Part shown: one piece after another, positions 1-9,505 of the stretch
How the letters are laid out: every line of letters begins with the position of its first letter
Position numbering within the stretch: the first letter of the stretch is position 1
Source: Shewanella sp. c952
GTDB lineage: Bacteria > Pseudomonadota > Gammaproteobacteria > Enterobacterales > Shewanellaceae
DNA: 64,000 bases
Assembly: GCF_019654975.1 (NCBI RefSeq)
Contig: NZ_BPEW01000010.1
Span: 62,001 to 126,000, forward strand
Reading direction: 5' to 3'
Position numbers and translations under genes: made by a program
Notes under the pieces: model-generated
Database searches by the model: none
What the model was told of the DNA's origin: nothing
The model's input: only the letters and a program-made list of their open reading frames with translations

Positions 1-545
1 TGGGTGTTGACTCACTAAAAATTGAAGGCCGTACTAAATCTTTCTACTACGTAGCTCGTACTGCGCAGCTATATCGTCAAGCGATTGAAGATGCCGCGTC
101 AGGGAAAGACTTTGACAGAACATTAATGCATAACCTTGAAGGCTTAGCGCATAGAGGTTATACCGAAGGTTTCTTACGCCGCCACGTGCATGATGAATAC
201 CAAAACTATGACTACGGCTACTCAATCAGCGATACACAGCAGTTTGTCGGCGAATTTACCGGCCAACGCAACGAAGCAGGCCTTGCAGAGATTGATGTTA
301 AGAACAAATTCCTCGTCGGTGATAGCGTCGAAGTGATGACACCACAGGGTAACCTTACAATTAAGGTGGATAGCCTAATCAACCGCAAAGGCCAAAGTGT
401 TGAAGCGGGTCTAGGTTCAGGGCACTTTGTCTTCTTAGACGTTCCTGCTGGCGTTGAGCTAGATAAGGCGGTATTACTGCGTAACTTACCGCAAGGCCAG
501 GATACTCGAAATCCTCATCAAGCTACTGACGCAGCAGCTAAATAA
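1..545 (+). CDS. trhP: tRNA 5-hydroxyuridine-34 synthesis protein TrhP (YegQ), peptidase U32 family, C-terminal part
   Basis: The reading frame is already open at base 3 and runs to TAA at 543-545, so the start lies left of the window. The visible part is about 180 residues and opens with SLKIEGRTKSFYYVARTAQL, the segment that is strongly conserved in U32-family proteins. It is followed by the C-terminal domain with RKGQ and GLGSGHFVF-like strands. TrhP is known to help form 5-hydroxyuridine at the wobble base of tRNA, using prephenate as a hydroxyl donor, and depends on iron-sulfur supply. The gene is followed 56 bases later by the ferredoxin gene yfhL, which fits a redox partner (inference). 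The paralogue RlhA (YdcP) is the main alternative name, but it is much longer at the C terminus. Confidence 0.85.
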   Translation, partial: GVDSLKIEGRTKSFYYVARTAQLYRQAIEDAASGKDFDRTLMHNLEGLAHRGYTEGFLRRHVHDEYQNYDYGYSISDTQQFVGEFTGQRNEAGLAEIDVKNKFLVGDSVEVMTPQGNLTIKVDSLINRKGQSVEAGLGSGHFVFLDVPAGVELDKAVLLRNLPQGQDTRNPHQATDAAAK

Positions 546-598
546 TCAGACAAAACAATAAGGCGCGTTATCAGCGCCTTGATAAAGGTATTAAGTAA

Positions 599-856
<258 letters not shown>

Positions 857-857
857 C

Positions 858-882
858 AAAAAGGCGCCAACGGCGCCTTTTT
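858..882. terminator. Bidirectional intrinsic terminator between yfhL and the M61 peptidase gene
   Basis: AAAAAGGCGCC, a three-base loop, then GGCGCCTTTTT. The A run on one side and T run on the other make it work in both directions, fitting the convergent genes on each side. Confidence 0.9.
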
Positions 883-886
883 ATCG

Positions 887-2692
887 TTAATCAACGCTTG
901 TTAACTTCCCATCGCTATCAAACGGCCAGTCAATTCCTAACCAGGCTTTAAAGAATGCTTTTTGGGCACGGCTTGGCTTAGCAACGCTACTAATCGCCAT
1001 TTTGCCACTTTTCTGTTCGCCGAGCGTCAGTTTGACCTCTTTCAATCTGTCATTACTAAACAGAGTCAGGGTGATCTCTCCACCAGCTTTAAAATCTTTG
1101 ATACGAGAGTCAAACCCTGCTGCTGTCACTTTTAAGCCATTAACTGCAACGATTTCATCGCCAAGCACTATACCTGCATTCCATGCCGGCCCATTGCGTA
1201 ATACACGTGACAGTATCAAACTATCAGATCCCAGCGTCACTCCAATAAAAGGTTCTGATTTCGCATCAGCGCCATAGCCAACAGCTAATCCTGCTTGCTC
1301 TAACATAGATTCAAAGTCTAAACTTATCGGTGAATTAACATGTTGCTGCCACCACTTCTCATAACTCGTACCTGAAAGTTGCTGCAAGATACTCTTTACA
1401 TCATCGATATTGTAGCCAGCTGGAATACGATGCGATTGGTACAGCTCTCGATGAACGTCTCGATATGAATGCTTTAATTTAGTTTCATTTAGCAACGAAA
1501 AATCAAGCGCTAACGATGTCAAATAACCTTCTGAATAAATATTTGTACTATGGTTCACCGCATAATCACCACCGGTACTAGCCCATTGGTTAGCACTGGC
1601 GCTGGCAACCGATTGAATTTCACGCCCTGGCGTTTGCTCACTTTGCGTCACTCTTTTAGCTAAATCCTCAAAAAATTCTTTTGCTGTTATGACTCCTGCA
1701 CGTAGCAGTAACTGGCTTTGAAAGTAACTTGTTGAGCCTTCTGCTATCCAAAGCAGTTGTGTAATCCCTTCCTCTTGATAGTCATAAGGAACTAACCCTT
1801 GAGGACGGTAAGCTTTGACATTCCAAGTATGAATAAACTCATGAGAAGCCGTTTTAATAAAGCCAAGATAATCTTTACGGTCGCGGTAGCTAAAGCGCGG
1901 GCGCTGAATAATGGTTGAATTCAAGTGCTCTGTGGCACCACGAGCTCCGCTGGTTGCATGCACCATGTAAACATAACGTTCGAAAGGATAATCGTCCCAA
2001 ATGACCTCTGCTTGGCCACTTAGTTTGCTCAAGTCATCAACCATCTTATCGATGTCGTAATTCCCCTCGCCCCAAATCACCAATTCATATTGCTTGCCGT
2101 CAGCTGTAAACTCTCGATGCTCGTTGATCCCGGTTTCTATTGGAGAATCAACCAGAATGTCGTAATTAGCAGCGGTAAAACTATGGGCTGTTTGTCCTTT
2201 ATCCATACCTGAATAGCTATTCCATTCAGCAGGTACAGACAAACTGACATTGATGGGCTCGGCTCTAAACTCTGGGCTGTACACAAATGTACCACTAGCA
2301 TCGAGAAAGGCATGAGAGGCATCAATATGATTGACTCGTTGCCCAAGCTTATTTGCATACAGCTGATAAGAAACAGTCACAGCCGTTGGCTTATCAAGCG
2401 CAACGGTCCACTCTCCACTTGCTGTTCTTGTCCATGGAAGCACACTCCCACTGGAGTCCTTTGCAGTAAAAAGCCTTACAGAATCGGCCAGAGGCAGCAC
2501 TTCGTACTTACCGGTACGCCAAACTGGAAGATTTACCACTAATGTTGCAGATGATGTTTTAGGAAAGCTCACTTCGACTTTAGCTAAATGATGCTGTGGA
2601 TTCAGTAAATCTATTGAGTAATCAACGTCTGCAATCGCTACTGGAGAAATTAATGCGCTAAAAGTTAATATTAGGGGGAGTACTGGTTTCAC
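887..2692 (-). CDS. M61 family (glycyl aminopeptidase-type) metallopeptidase with PDZ domain, exported
   Basis: The protein has 601 residues with an N-terminal signal peptide (hydrophobic stretch to about residue 21, ending VAIADVD). The N-terminal half is beta-rich as in M61 enzymes. The zinc motif HEFIHTWN lies near residue 282. A C-terminal PDZ domain at about residues 465-560 carries the binding-loop segment GPAWNAGIVLGDEIVAVNG. M61 enzymes are zinc aminopeptidases that prefer N-terminal Gly or Ala; a periplasmic role is inferred. The start is GTG at 2692, supported by AAGGAAG seven bases upstream. It stands alone and is divergent from the TPR gene. A shared terminator lies just after its stop. 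Confidence 0.88.
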   Translation of the reverse strand: MKPVLPLILTFSALISPVAIADVDYSIDLLNPQHHLAKVEVSFPKTSSATLVVNLPVWRTGKYEVLPLADSVRLFTAKDSSGSVLPWTRTASGEWTVALDKPTAVTVSYQLYANKLGQRVNHIDASHAFLDASGTFVYSPEFRAEPINVSLSVPAEWNSYSGMDKGQTAHSFTAANYDILVDSPIETGINEHREFTADGKQYELVIWGEGNYDIDKMVDDLSKLSGQAEVIWDDYPFERYVYMVHATSGARGATEHLNSTIIQRPRFSYRDRKDYLGFIKTASHEFIHTWNVKAYRPQGLVPYDYQEEGITQLLWIAEGSTSYFQSQLLLRAGVITAKEFFEDLAKRVTQSEQTPGREIQSVASASANQWASTGGDYAVNHSTNIYSEGYLTSLALDFSLLNETKLKHSYRDVHRELYQSHRIPAGYNIDDVKSILQQLSGTSYEKWWQQHVNSPISLDFESMLEQAGLAVGYGADAKSEPFIGVTLGSDSLILSRVLRNGPAWNAGIVLGDEIVAVNGLKVTAAGFDSRIKDFKAGGEITLTLFSNDRLKEVKLTLGEQKSGKMAISSVAKPSRAQKAFFKAWLGIDWPFDSDGKLTSVD

Positions 2693-2821
2693 TCTCGCTT
2701 CCTTCTGTTATTATTGTTTTAATTAAGCCGAAAAGTATAACATTTTGCTTAATTACACCAATTAAAATAACAAAAATATTTAGCTCATTAGCAGATGCTT
2801 AGAGCAAGGAATTATGTTCCC

Positions 2822-4996
2822 ATGCGAAGTTTGTTTACTCTCTTTTTCATAATATTATCTTTTACCATGTGCCAGTCAGCTTATGCAATAAGCCGAGATG
2901 CTGTTGCGACGGAACGTGAATTTAGAGAGTTCCCAAATAAACTACGCCAATCCGTTAATCTGAACCTGCCTGTCATTCCCGAATTTGCTAATGAAAATGA
3001 ACTGCGTCAGTTTGCAGTTCAAAAAGGTATTGCTGTCGCTGACATAAAGCAAGAATTACGCTTGCTGGCAAGGTTATCACTCGATCTATCATCTAAAGAT
3101 GATGCTCGATATATAACAGCTAGAAAAATCATTGATCAGCTTGAGCTGGTGGCTGAAAGTGGTTTTGATAACAGTTATGTACTGATGTTAAATGGCCGCT
3201 ACATAGGCAAGAACAAGCAAGATTTTCATACCGCTATTGAGCTATATCAACAAGCAGCTAACGCACTACCCGCGACTAAAAATAGAGAGGAACAAGTATT
3301 ACTCTTCATCATCAATGATCACTTAGGAGTGCTACATATGATGCTGCGACAGAAAGACCCCGCTCTGCAGTATCTCATGAGTTCAAGAAATGTTGCGCTA
3401 GAATTAGCAGATCCCTATATCCGTGCTCACGCAGAGTCTGTACTTGGAAAGTACTATTACAAACTGAAACGATTTGGCAAGTCGCTATCACATTACTCTG
3501 AAGCCATTAAGCATACTAAGGTAGAGGAAAACCCAACTCAAGATGCTCATATACAGCTGCAGCTTTCACGGGTTTATCGTGAACTAAAGTCCTGGGATGA
3601 CGCTATTCTTTATGCTACTGGCGCCTCCGATATTTATCAGCGTCTTGGCAAAGAAACATATGTATCTTCAACGATGACCGTGATGGCGATGATTTATGCT
3701 GAACAAGGGCAATGGTATAAAACCATTGACTACTACTTAAATGCCCAGCAAATCGATGCCAAACTCGGCAATTATATCGGCCAGGCATTGAACTTTCATA
3801 ACCTCGGCGAAGCTTATTACAAAATAGAAGACACTAAAAATGCGATATCACACCTACTTCGAGCCAGTGATATCTTTGTATCGCGTAACAGCAACCATTA
3901 CCTAGTTTACAATCATCTATTAATCGCACAGGTATACAGCAGCCTCTCAGAGTGGGAGTTGGCTTTAAAGTATGCCAACTCAGCCGCCAACATAGCCGTT
4001 GACATGAAACTGAATGATGAGCATATCGAAGCATTGGGCTATAGCGCTGCGGCTCTAGAACAGCTTGGTGATTTCAAGCTGGCTTATCAACATATTAAGA
4101 GAATATCGAGTCTGAAAACCATAGACACCCATCAAGTAAATAATGAAGATCAGGCAAATACATTATTTCAGCTGCAAAAAATCAAACTCGAACAAAGCCA
4201 GACTAAGACTGCATTACAAAAAACGGAAGACCAGCTATCAAGCAGTCAGCTAGTCCTAGTCCTAGTCCTCACTTTGTTAGTATTGTCCTTAATGACGATG
4301 CTATCTCTGTATCTATGGCGTATGAAGAAAACTCTGCGGGCACAATCGGTTGAATTAGAAAAAAACAGCCTCTTGGATCCGTTAACCCAAACGGCTAACC
4401 AAGCCGCCTTTATCCGCGACTTTGGCTACTATAGTAATACTTTTAAGACGCTCGCTTTAATATCGTTAACAGATCAGCTTAACTTTGATCTCGCTCAAGG
4501 CTATGAATGTAATACCAAAATGAATAAACAGCAGCTAAGCGCTCTATCTAATGACTTAGGTTGTATTATTTACTTCATTCGCCCAGGTATCTTTCTGCTT
4601 AATTTCGATATTCAAGTTGCCCCAGATACGCTATTAAATAATGTTAGGAATAGCTTACAAGACAATTATGGCGATACGAGCTTACACATGGGATTGGTCA
4701 GTCTGCCGTTATTGACCAACCCAGCGCTTAAACTTTCTGCAGAGCAACATTTTGGCGCGCTGCAGATGATGCTATCTGCCGCAGTCACCCTTGGCAGTGA
4801 TAAAGACTACTATGTGACATTAAAACCGCTTAAATTTGCATCGTCAGGCATATTTGTTCCGCCGCTATATCTCAATATAGAGAAAAGTATTATACGCGGC
4901 ATCATCAAAATAGAGACCAACGGTCATAAGAGTGATATTGTTTGGCCAAGGTGGAAAAGTCATAAAAATGTCAACTTGAGCACTGAGTTAGATTAA
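2822..4996 (+). CDS. TPR-repeat membrane protein with a degenerate GGDEF domain
   Basis: The chosen start is ATG 2822, which has AAGGA upstream and opens a good signal peptide (ending CQSAYA); ATG 2795 would add nine residues and lacks a ribosome site. The protein is about 724 residues. Residues 25-440 are helical repeats of TPR type (SVLGKYYYKLKRFGKSLSHY, NLGEAYYKIEDTKNAISHL). A coiled coil follows, then one membrane helix around residues 476-500. The cytoplasmic end begins like a GGDEF domain (LLDPLTQTANQAAFIRDF), but the active strand is replaced by FIRPGIFLLNF, so no GGDEF signature or metal-binding Asp is left. It is therefore unlikely to make c-di-GMP. A sensor or scaffold role next to the intact cyclase downstream is possible (inference). 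Confidence 0.75.
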   Translation: MRSLFTLFFIILSFTMCQSAYAISRDAVATEREFREFPNKLRQSVNLNLPVIPEFANENELRQFAVQKGIAVADIKQELRLLARLSLDLSSKDDARYITARKIIDQLELVAESGFDNSYVLMLNGRYIGKNKQDFHTAIELYQQAANALPATKNREEQVLLFIINDHLGVLHMMLRQKDPALQYLMSSRNVALELADPYIRAHAESVLGKYYYKLKRFGKSLSHYSEAIKHTKVEENPTQDAHIQLQLSRVYRELKSWDDAILYATGASDIYQRLGKETYVSSTMTVMAMIYAEQGQWYKTIDYYLNAQQIDAKLGNYIGQALNFHNLGEAYYKIEDTKNAISHLLRASDIFVSRNSNHYLVYNHLLIAQVYSSLSEWELALKYANSAANIAVDMKLNDEHIEALGYSAAALEQLGDFKLAYQHIKRISSLKTIDTHQVNNEDQANTLFQLQKIKLEQSQTKTALQKTEDQLSSSQLVLVLVLTLLVLSLMTMLSLYLWRMKKTLRAQSVELEKNSLLDPLTQTANQAAFIRDFGYYSNTFKTLALISLTDQLNFDLAQGYECNTKMNKQQLSALSNDLGCIIYFIRPGIFLLNFDIQVAPDTLLNNVRNSLQDNYGDTSLHMGLVSLPLLTNPALKLSAEQHFGALQMMLSAAVTLGSDKDYYVTLKPLKFASSGIFVPPLYLNIEKSIIRGIIKIETNGHKSDIVWPRWKSHKNVNLSTELD

Positions 4997-5148
4997 TCAA
5001 ACTCATGTAGAGCCAAATTGCATTTAACTTACAAATAACAACTGTTAAAATAAAAATACACTTAGTCTTCAAAACGCAACGATCAAAGTTGTTGATGAAG
5101 CAGTAATAAATTGAGTCTAAACGTGTTGATAAAGGAAAATCTAATTAG

Positions 5149-6705
5149 ATGAAGGATGCAGTAGCCAGCACGTCACAGCTAAGTGTTCTACAACAAAAGC
5201 TTTACTCAGCGAGGCAAGCCCTTGATGACATGAGTGAAGACTACAATGAAAAGTTACAACTACTTTTACAATTCATTGCTCAATTAAGCATAGCGTGTAA
5301 AGGGCAAAATATTGAGCTAGACAACAAACTAGCAAAGCTGCGTCACAAGCTAAGTCGTTTTAGTCAGATTGATGAGTCTCTTGCCGATCTCGAAGAGGTC
5401 GACGGAATATTGAAGCAACAATATAGCCGTGTCATGCAGCAATTAGAAGAAAGCCGCGGTTCTTTATCCAGCATTATCAGCCAAATCCAGCGACTTGACT
5501 CTCTTCCTACTAAGCTAAAGAAAGAGATCTCCTATTTTAAAAAAGAGCTAGCAAAACCTTTTCATACCTATTGGGATTACATTCCTAAAGTGGAAAAGAT
5601 TGTGCATTTCTACAATGAGATCCTTAACGAGCAGCTAAAGCTCGGTGACAAATTTGAGGTCTTACCTAAACATCGCCAATCAGCTCAAGAGCTGGCGCAA
5701 ATATTATCAGAAATTGAATTTAGAAAAGAACAACAAGAGCAGATTTCTGCAATAAAGTTATCGTTAACTGATGATTTCGAACTCGATACGCTATTAAGTG
5801 CTTACCAGGTAGTTTTAAGCCTACTTCTCGATAATATCGCTAAAGAGAAAACGGCATCTCAAGAGTTCCTTTTCATACTCAACGGTGCGCTAACCAACGT
5901 ACGAGAAGTCGTTACTGATTCTTACAGTCATTCAGTTAAAAGTTTTCAAGTTGCCAAAAAGCTCAACGGCGAGATAAATAGCCAAGTAGATAATATTGAT
6001 GGATCTGTAACTGATATTAATGATATCAGTCATTTGAAAAACCAGGTTACAGAGCAATTACTTGCGCTACGAACCGCACTCAGTCGTAAAGAGGCGTTAG
6101 AAAATAGAGAGCAGATCCAATTAAGACAATCTGTCGACGCACTGCGTCGAGAGCTCAATGAACTTAGTAAAGAGACAGAGAGCTATAAAGAACGTTTATT
6201 TGAACAACAAAAGCTAAACTTACTCGATACCCTAACGCAATTGCCAAATCGAGCCGCTTTGCAGGAGCGAATGGAAATTGAATACCGCAATTATAAACGC
6301 ACTAAACAACCTTTATGGGTAGCTGTAGCGGATATTGATCACTTTAAATCTATAAACGATAGTTTTGGCCACAGTACTGGTGACAAAACGTTGCAAGTCA
6401 TTGCAATGGCTCTTAAAAATTCTTTACGAGATACAGAATTTGTTTCACGATTTGGCGGTGAAGAGTTCGTGTTTCTTTTACCTGATGTTAGCGAAAGTGA
6501 TATCAAACCTTTACTGAACCGAGTAAGAGAAAAAGTAAAAAGTATTCCCTTTAAGTTTAAAAATCAGAGAATTACAGTTACAGTATCTATAGGCGCAGCA
6601 CAAATTATTGAAAATGAGCTCATTACTGAAACTTTTGAACGAGCTGACGCGGCGCTGTATAAAGCCAAACATCAAAGCAGAGATAGAGTCATCATTGACT
6701 CATAG
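5149..6705 (+). CDS. Diguanylate cyclase with long N-terminal coiled-coil region
   Basis: The protein has 518 residues. No signal peptide or membrane helix is visible, so it should be cytoplasmic. Residues 1-350 are charged, helical and coiled-coil. The GGDEF domain starts at DTLTQLPNRAAL (about residue 358), has the metal site VADIDHFKSIND and the signature RFGGEEF near residues 433-439. All catalytic residues look intact, so it should turn two GTP into c-di-GMP. The inhibitory I-site position five residues before GGEEF reads RDTE and not RxxD, so product inhibition may be weak. AAAGGAAA precedes the ATG by eleven bases. It lies between the TPR gene and ppnN on the same strand with its own spacers. 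Confidence 0.88.
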   Translation: MKDAVASTSQLSVLQQKLYSARQALDDMSEDYNEKLQLLLQFIAQLSIACKGQNIELDNKLAKLRHKLSRFSQIDESLADLEEVDGILKQQYSRVMQQLEESRGSLSSIISQIQRLDSLPTKLKKEISYFKKELAKPFHTYWDYIPKVEKIVHFYNEILNEQLKLGDKFEVLPKHRQSAQELAQILSEIEFRKEQQEQISAIKLSLTDDFELDTLLSAYQVVLSLLLDNIAKEKTASQEFLFILNGALTNVREVVTDSYSHSVKSFQVAKKLNGEINSQVDNIDGSVTDINDISHLKNQVTEQLLALRTALSRKEALENREQIQLRQSVDALRRELNELSKETESYKERLFEQQKLNLLDTLTQLPNRAALQERMEIEYRNYKRTKQPLWVAVADIDHFKSINDSFGHSTGDKTLQVIAMALKNSLRDTEFVSRFGGEEFVFLLPDVSESDIKPLLNRVREKVKSIPFKFKNQRITVTVSIGAAQIIENELITETFERADAALYKAKHQSRDRVIIDS

Positions 6706-6783
6706 GCTCTCCCCAGGCGTTATCCATTGTTAACGCCATCTATCTTTGAGGGACTGCCAAACTATCGCTGCTAAGGAGCTGCT

Positions 6784-8136
6784 ATGATAGTGAAAATTAG
6801 TCCTAGAGGAAGCTTAGATCAGCTTTCACAACTCGAAGTTGACCGTCTCAAACAAAATGCTAAGAGTGAGCTTTACCAGCTCTATCGTAGCTGTTCGCTT
6901 GCGGTTTTAGCCTCAGGCTTGCAAAGTGACAATGCTAAAGACTTATTCAGTCGATTCTCCGATTTTAATATTAATGTGCTGAGGCGAGAGCGTGGCATAA
7001 AGATAGAGCTAACCAATCCCCCTTTAGAAGCCTTTGTCGATGGCGAAATTATCGCAGGTATACAAGAACATCTATTTTCCGTTTTACGCGATATTGTTTA
7101 TATCTATGATAGATATGAGAACTTAAAGCATATCAATCTAACCAATGCCAATCACATCACTAACGTTGTGTTTGATATTTTGCGTAACGCCAGAACAATG
7201 CCAATGTTCGATCCAAATATCGTCGTTTGTTGGGGCGGACACAGCATCAACGCCATTGAGTACCAATATACTCGCGAAGTCGGCTACGAACTCGGTTTAC
7301 GTAAACTAGACATCTGCACCGGCTGTGGACCTGGTGCAATGGAAGGACCGATGAAAGGGGCCGCTATTGGACACGCTAAACAAAGGGTCAATCATGCGAG
7401 ATATATCGGTTTAACAGAACCGAGTATTATTGCCGCAGAGCCACCAAACCAGATCGTGAATGAGCTGGTTATCTTGCCCGATATCGAAAAACGTTTAGAG
7501 GCATTTGTCAGACTTGGGCATGGCATCATCATTTTTCCTGGTGGTGCAGGCACAGCCGAAGAGTTGCTCTATTTATTGGGTATTTTGCTTAACAAGCACA
7601 ATCAAGACATCCCCTTCCCATTGGTGTTAACCGGTCCAAAAGAGAGTGAAGAGTATTTTCTTCGTATCGATGAGTTTATTGCAGCAACGCTAGGCGCTGA
7701 AGCGCAAAGCAAGTATCAAATTGTCATCGATGATCCTGCTGAAGTGGCGCGTATTCAAAAAGAAGCGATGGAGAAAATTAAAGTATTTCGTAAAGATAAT
7801 GGCGACTCCTATCAATACCAATGGTCTTTAAAAATAGAACCTGAATTCCAGCTACCTTTTGAGCCGACTCACGAAGTGATGAGTAATTTAGATCTTCACG
7901 AACAGTCTAATAAGGCTGAGCTTGCGGCAAATCTAAGAAAAGCATTTTCCGGCATTGTCGCAGGCAACGTCAAAATGGAAACCATCAAAAGAATTGAAGA
8001 ACAGGGTCCCTTTGAGCTAAAAGGCGAACCTAAACTCATGGCATTAATGGATGAACTCCTTAACGCTTTTGTTTCACAACAACGAATGAAGTTACCAGGA
8101 AGCGCTTACGTTCCCTGCTACAAAGTAATTAAATGA
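6784..8136 (+). CDS. ppnN: Nucleotide 5'-monophosphate nucleosidase PpnN (YgdH), LOG family
   Basis: The protein has 450 residues, close to the 454 of the E. coli enzyme. It carries the LOG-family signature [16 protein letters not shown] near residue 250 and the earlier [15 protein letters not shown] segment. PpnN splits purine and pyrimidine nucleoside monophosphates into base and ribose 5-phosphate and is activated by (p)ppGpp in E. coli. It has an N-terminal and a C-terminal extension that flank the Rossmann-like core, both present here. AAGGAG seven bases before ATG gives a strong start. It overlaps xni by four bases (ATGA), so the two are translationally coupled. Confidence 0.94.
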   Translation: MIVKISPRGSLDQLSQLEVDRLKQNAKSELYQLYRSCSLAVLASGLQSDNAKDLFSRFSDFNINVLRRERGIKIELTNPPLEAFVDGEIIAGIQEHLFSVLRDIVYIYDRYENLKHINLTNANHITNVVFDILRNARTMPMFDPNIVVCWGGHSINAIEYQYTREVGYELGLRKLDICTGCGPGAMEGPMKGAAIGHAKQRVNHARYIGLTEPSIIAAEPPNQIVNELVILPDIEKRLEAFVRLGHGIIIFPGGAGTAEELLYLLGILLNKHNQDIPFPLVLTGPKESEEYFLRIDEFIAATLGAEAQSKYQIVIDDPAEVARIQKEAMEKIKVFRKDNGDSYQYQWSLKIEPEFQLPFEPTHEVMSNLDLHEQSNKAELAANLRKAFSGIVAGNVKMETIKRIEEQGPFELKGEPKLMALMDELLNAFVSQQRMKLPGSAYVPCYKVIK

Positions 8137-8897
8137 ATAAATTTGTGATTCTAGACGGTATGAACTTAGTGCGGCGCATCCACGCCGCACAACCTAATGA
8201 AACTGATATCAGTGGGCTTAAAGAGCGTGTTCATGGTGCTTGTAAAAAGCTACTAAAGTTCCACCAGCCATCCCATGTGGCAATTGTATGGGATGGTAAT
8301 GCGCTATCTTGGCGTAAGGCGTTATACGAAGATTATAAGAAGGGCCGTAAACCGATGCCAGAAGCGTTAGCTAACGGCCTTGACGATATCAAGCGCTATC
8401 TAGCCGAGCATCATATTGCTTCACTAGAAGCTGATTCTGAGGCTGATGACGTTATCGCCACTTTAGCCACTAAGCTTGTCAGCATTGGTGGAGAAGCGAT
8501 TATCGTTTCGACTGATAAAGGCTTCTGCCAATTAAAGCACCCAAACATCAAGCAGTGGGATCACTTTAACCAAACCTATATGACGGTTGAAGCCATGGAG
8601 CAAAAGCTAGGTGTTGAACATAAACAGTTTATTGATTATCTAGCACTTGCGGGTGATAGCGGCAATAAGATCCCTGGAGTGCCCGGCATTGGGCCGAAAT
8701 CTGCGGTTGAATTGTTAAAGATATTCAGGTCACTTGCCAACATTTACAGCTCGATAGAACAGGTCGGTTCCAAACAAGCCAAAAAACTCGAAGAGGGTAA
8801 GCAACTTGCAAGGCTTAGCTATAAACTTGTTCAACTTCAATTGGATATGCCACTTAATGCTAACCTTAAGCAATTTAGACTGCCAAAAGAACAGTAA
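8133..8897 (+). CDS. xni: Flap endonuclease Xni (exonuclease IX)
   Basis: The protein has 254 residues, the usual length of Xni. The order of motifs is that of the 5'-3' exonuclease domain of DNA polymerase [13 protein letters not shown] at the start, [10 protein letters not shown], the acidic [13 protein letters not shown] segment, STDKGFCQL, and the helix-hairpin-helix segment [14 protein letters not shown]. It cleaves DNA flaps during repair. Xni-type proteins lack some metal ligands of the polymerase I domain and bind potassium through the HhH region. It overlaps the end of ppnN by four bases, the same pairing seen in other gammaproteobacteria. Confidence 0.92.
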   Translation: MNKFVILDGMNLVRRIHAAQPNETDISGLKERVHGACKKLLKFHQPSHVAIVWDGNALSWRKALYEDYKKGRKPMPEALANGLDDIKRYLAEHHIASLEADSEADDVIATLATKLVSIGGEAIIVSTDKGFCQLKHPNIKQWDHFNQTYMTVEAMEQKLGVEHKQFIDYLALAGDSGNKIPGVPGIGPKSAVELLKIFRSLANIYSSIEQVGSKQAKKLEEGKQLARLSYKLVQLQLDMPLNANLKQFRLPKEQ

Positions 8898-9029
8898 CGA
8901 ATACTAAACTCAGATGTTACACCACTTACAACTGTTAACAAAAAGTTAGCAATTTGGCGTTTACCACAATCAGTTTGCATAGTATCGTAGCCAGTAATTG
9001 GAATTGCCTCGCAAGGAACCCGAGTACAA

Positions 9030-9419
9030 ATGAAATCCAAAGTCCCCGTAATCATAGGCTCAATCTTTGTAGCCTATATTGCCTTTGTCGCTGTCATTAT
9101 GGCCACTTATGACCCTACTCCGGATGAAATGGATTGGGAAGATAGACAAGCTTACAATAGAGCCCAATTGACAGAACTCGCGATCGGGCAGAGCATCGAT
9201 GAAATAAAAACCATGTTTGGTAAAGCTGACTTCAGTGAAGCTAAAATCTCCAATCAACAAAATTTGCAGATATTATTTTACCGTACTCAACACAAAGAGT
9301 CTGATGGCGAAACAACTAAAGAGGAATGCACTCCGCTGCTATTTAAACAGGGAAGTCTTGTTGCATGGGGTGAAGATACCTATCAGCAATATTTAACCAG
9401 CCAAATAGACAGTCTGTAA
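9030..9419 (+). CDS. DUF3192 family small membrane-anchored protein
   Basis: The protein has 129 residues: one N-terminal hydrophobic helix (VPVIIGSIFVAYIAFVAVIM), which may be a membrane anchor or an uncleaved signal, then a soluble domain with the IGQSIDEIKTMFGKADFSE segment. This 'low-slope helix then GxPxxxE' layout resembles SmpA/BamE-like small lipoprotein folds, and the sequence matches what is remembered of DUF3192. No function is known. AAGGAA precedes the ATG by about twelve bases. It follows xni by 132 bases and is convergent with hemH. Confidence 0.7.
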   Translation: MKSKVPVIIGSIFVAYIAFVAVIMATYDPTPDEMDWEDRQAYNRAQLTELAIGQSIDEIKTMFGKADFSEAKISNQQNLQILFYRTQHKESDGETTKEECTPLLFKQGSLVAWGEDTYQQYLTSQIDSL

Positions 9420-9460
9420 TGTGCCTTTTTTGCTTAGTTTTTCACGCTTAGAGCTAAAAC

Positions 9461-9490
9461 GAGGGCAAGCTCTCAATTGAGCTTGCCCTC
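9461..9490. terminator. Perfect 12-bp inverted repeat between convergent genes, probable terminator
   Basis: GAGGGCAAGCTC, six-base loop, GAGCTTGCCCTC. It sits between the ends of the DUF3192 gene and hemH. There is no clean T run on either strand, so the terminator call rests on stem strength and position. Confidence 0.6.
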
Positions 9491-9505
9491 CTAGTCTGTT
9501 GTACC

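Noticed and set aside
9461..9490. Perfect inverted repeat as a regulator binding site
   Set aside because: It lies between the ends of two convergent genes, where a terminator is more likely.
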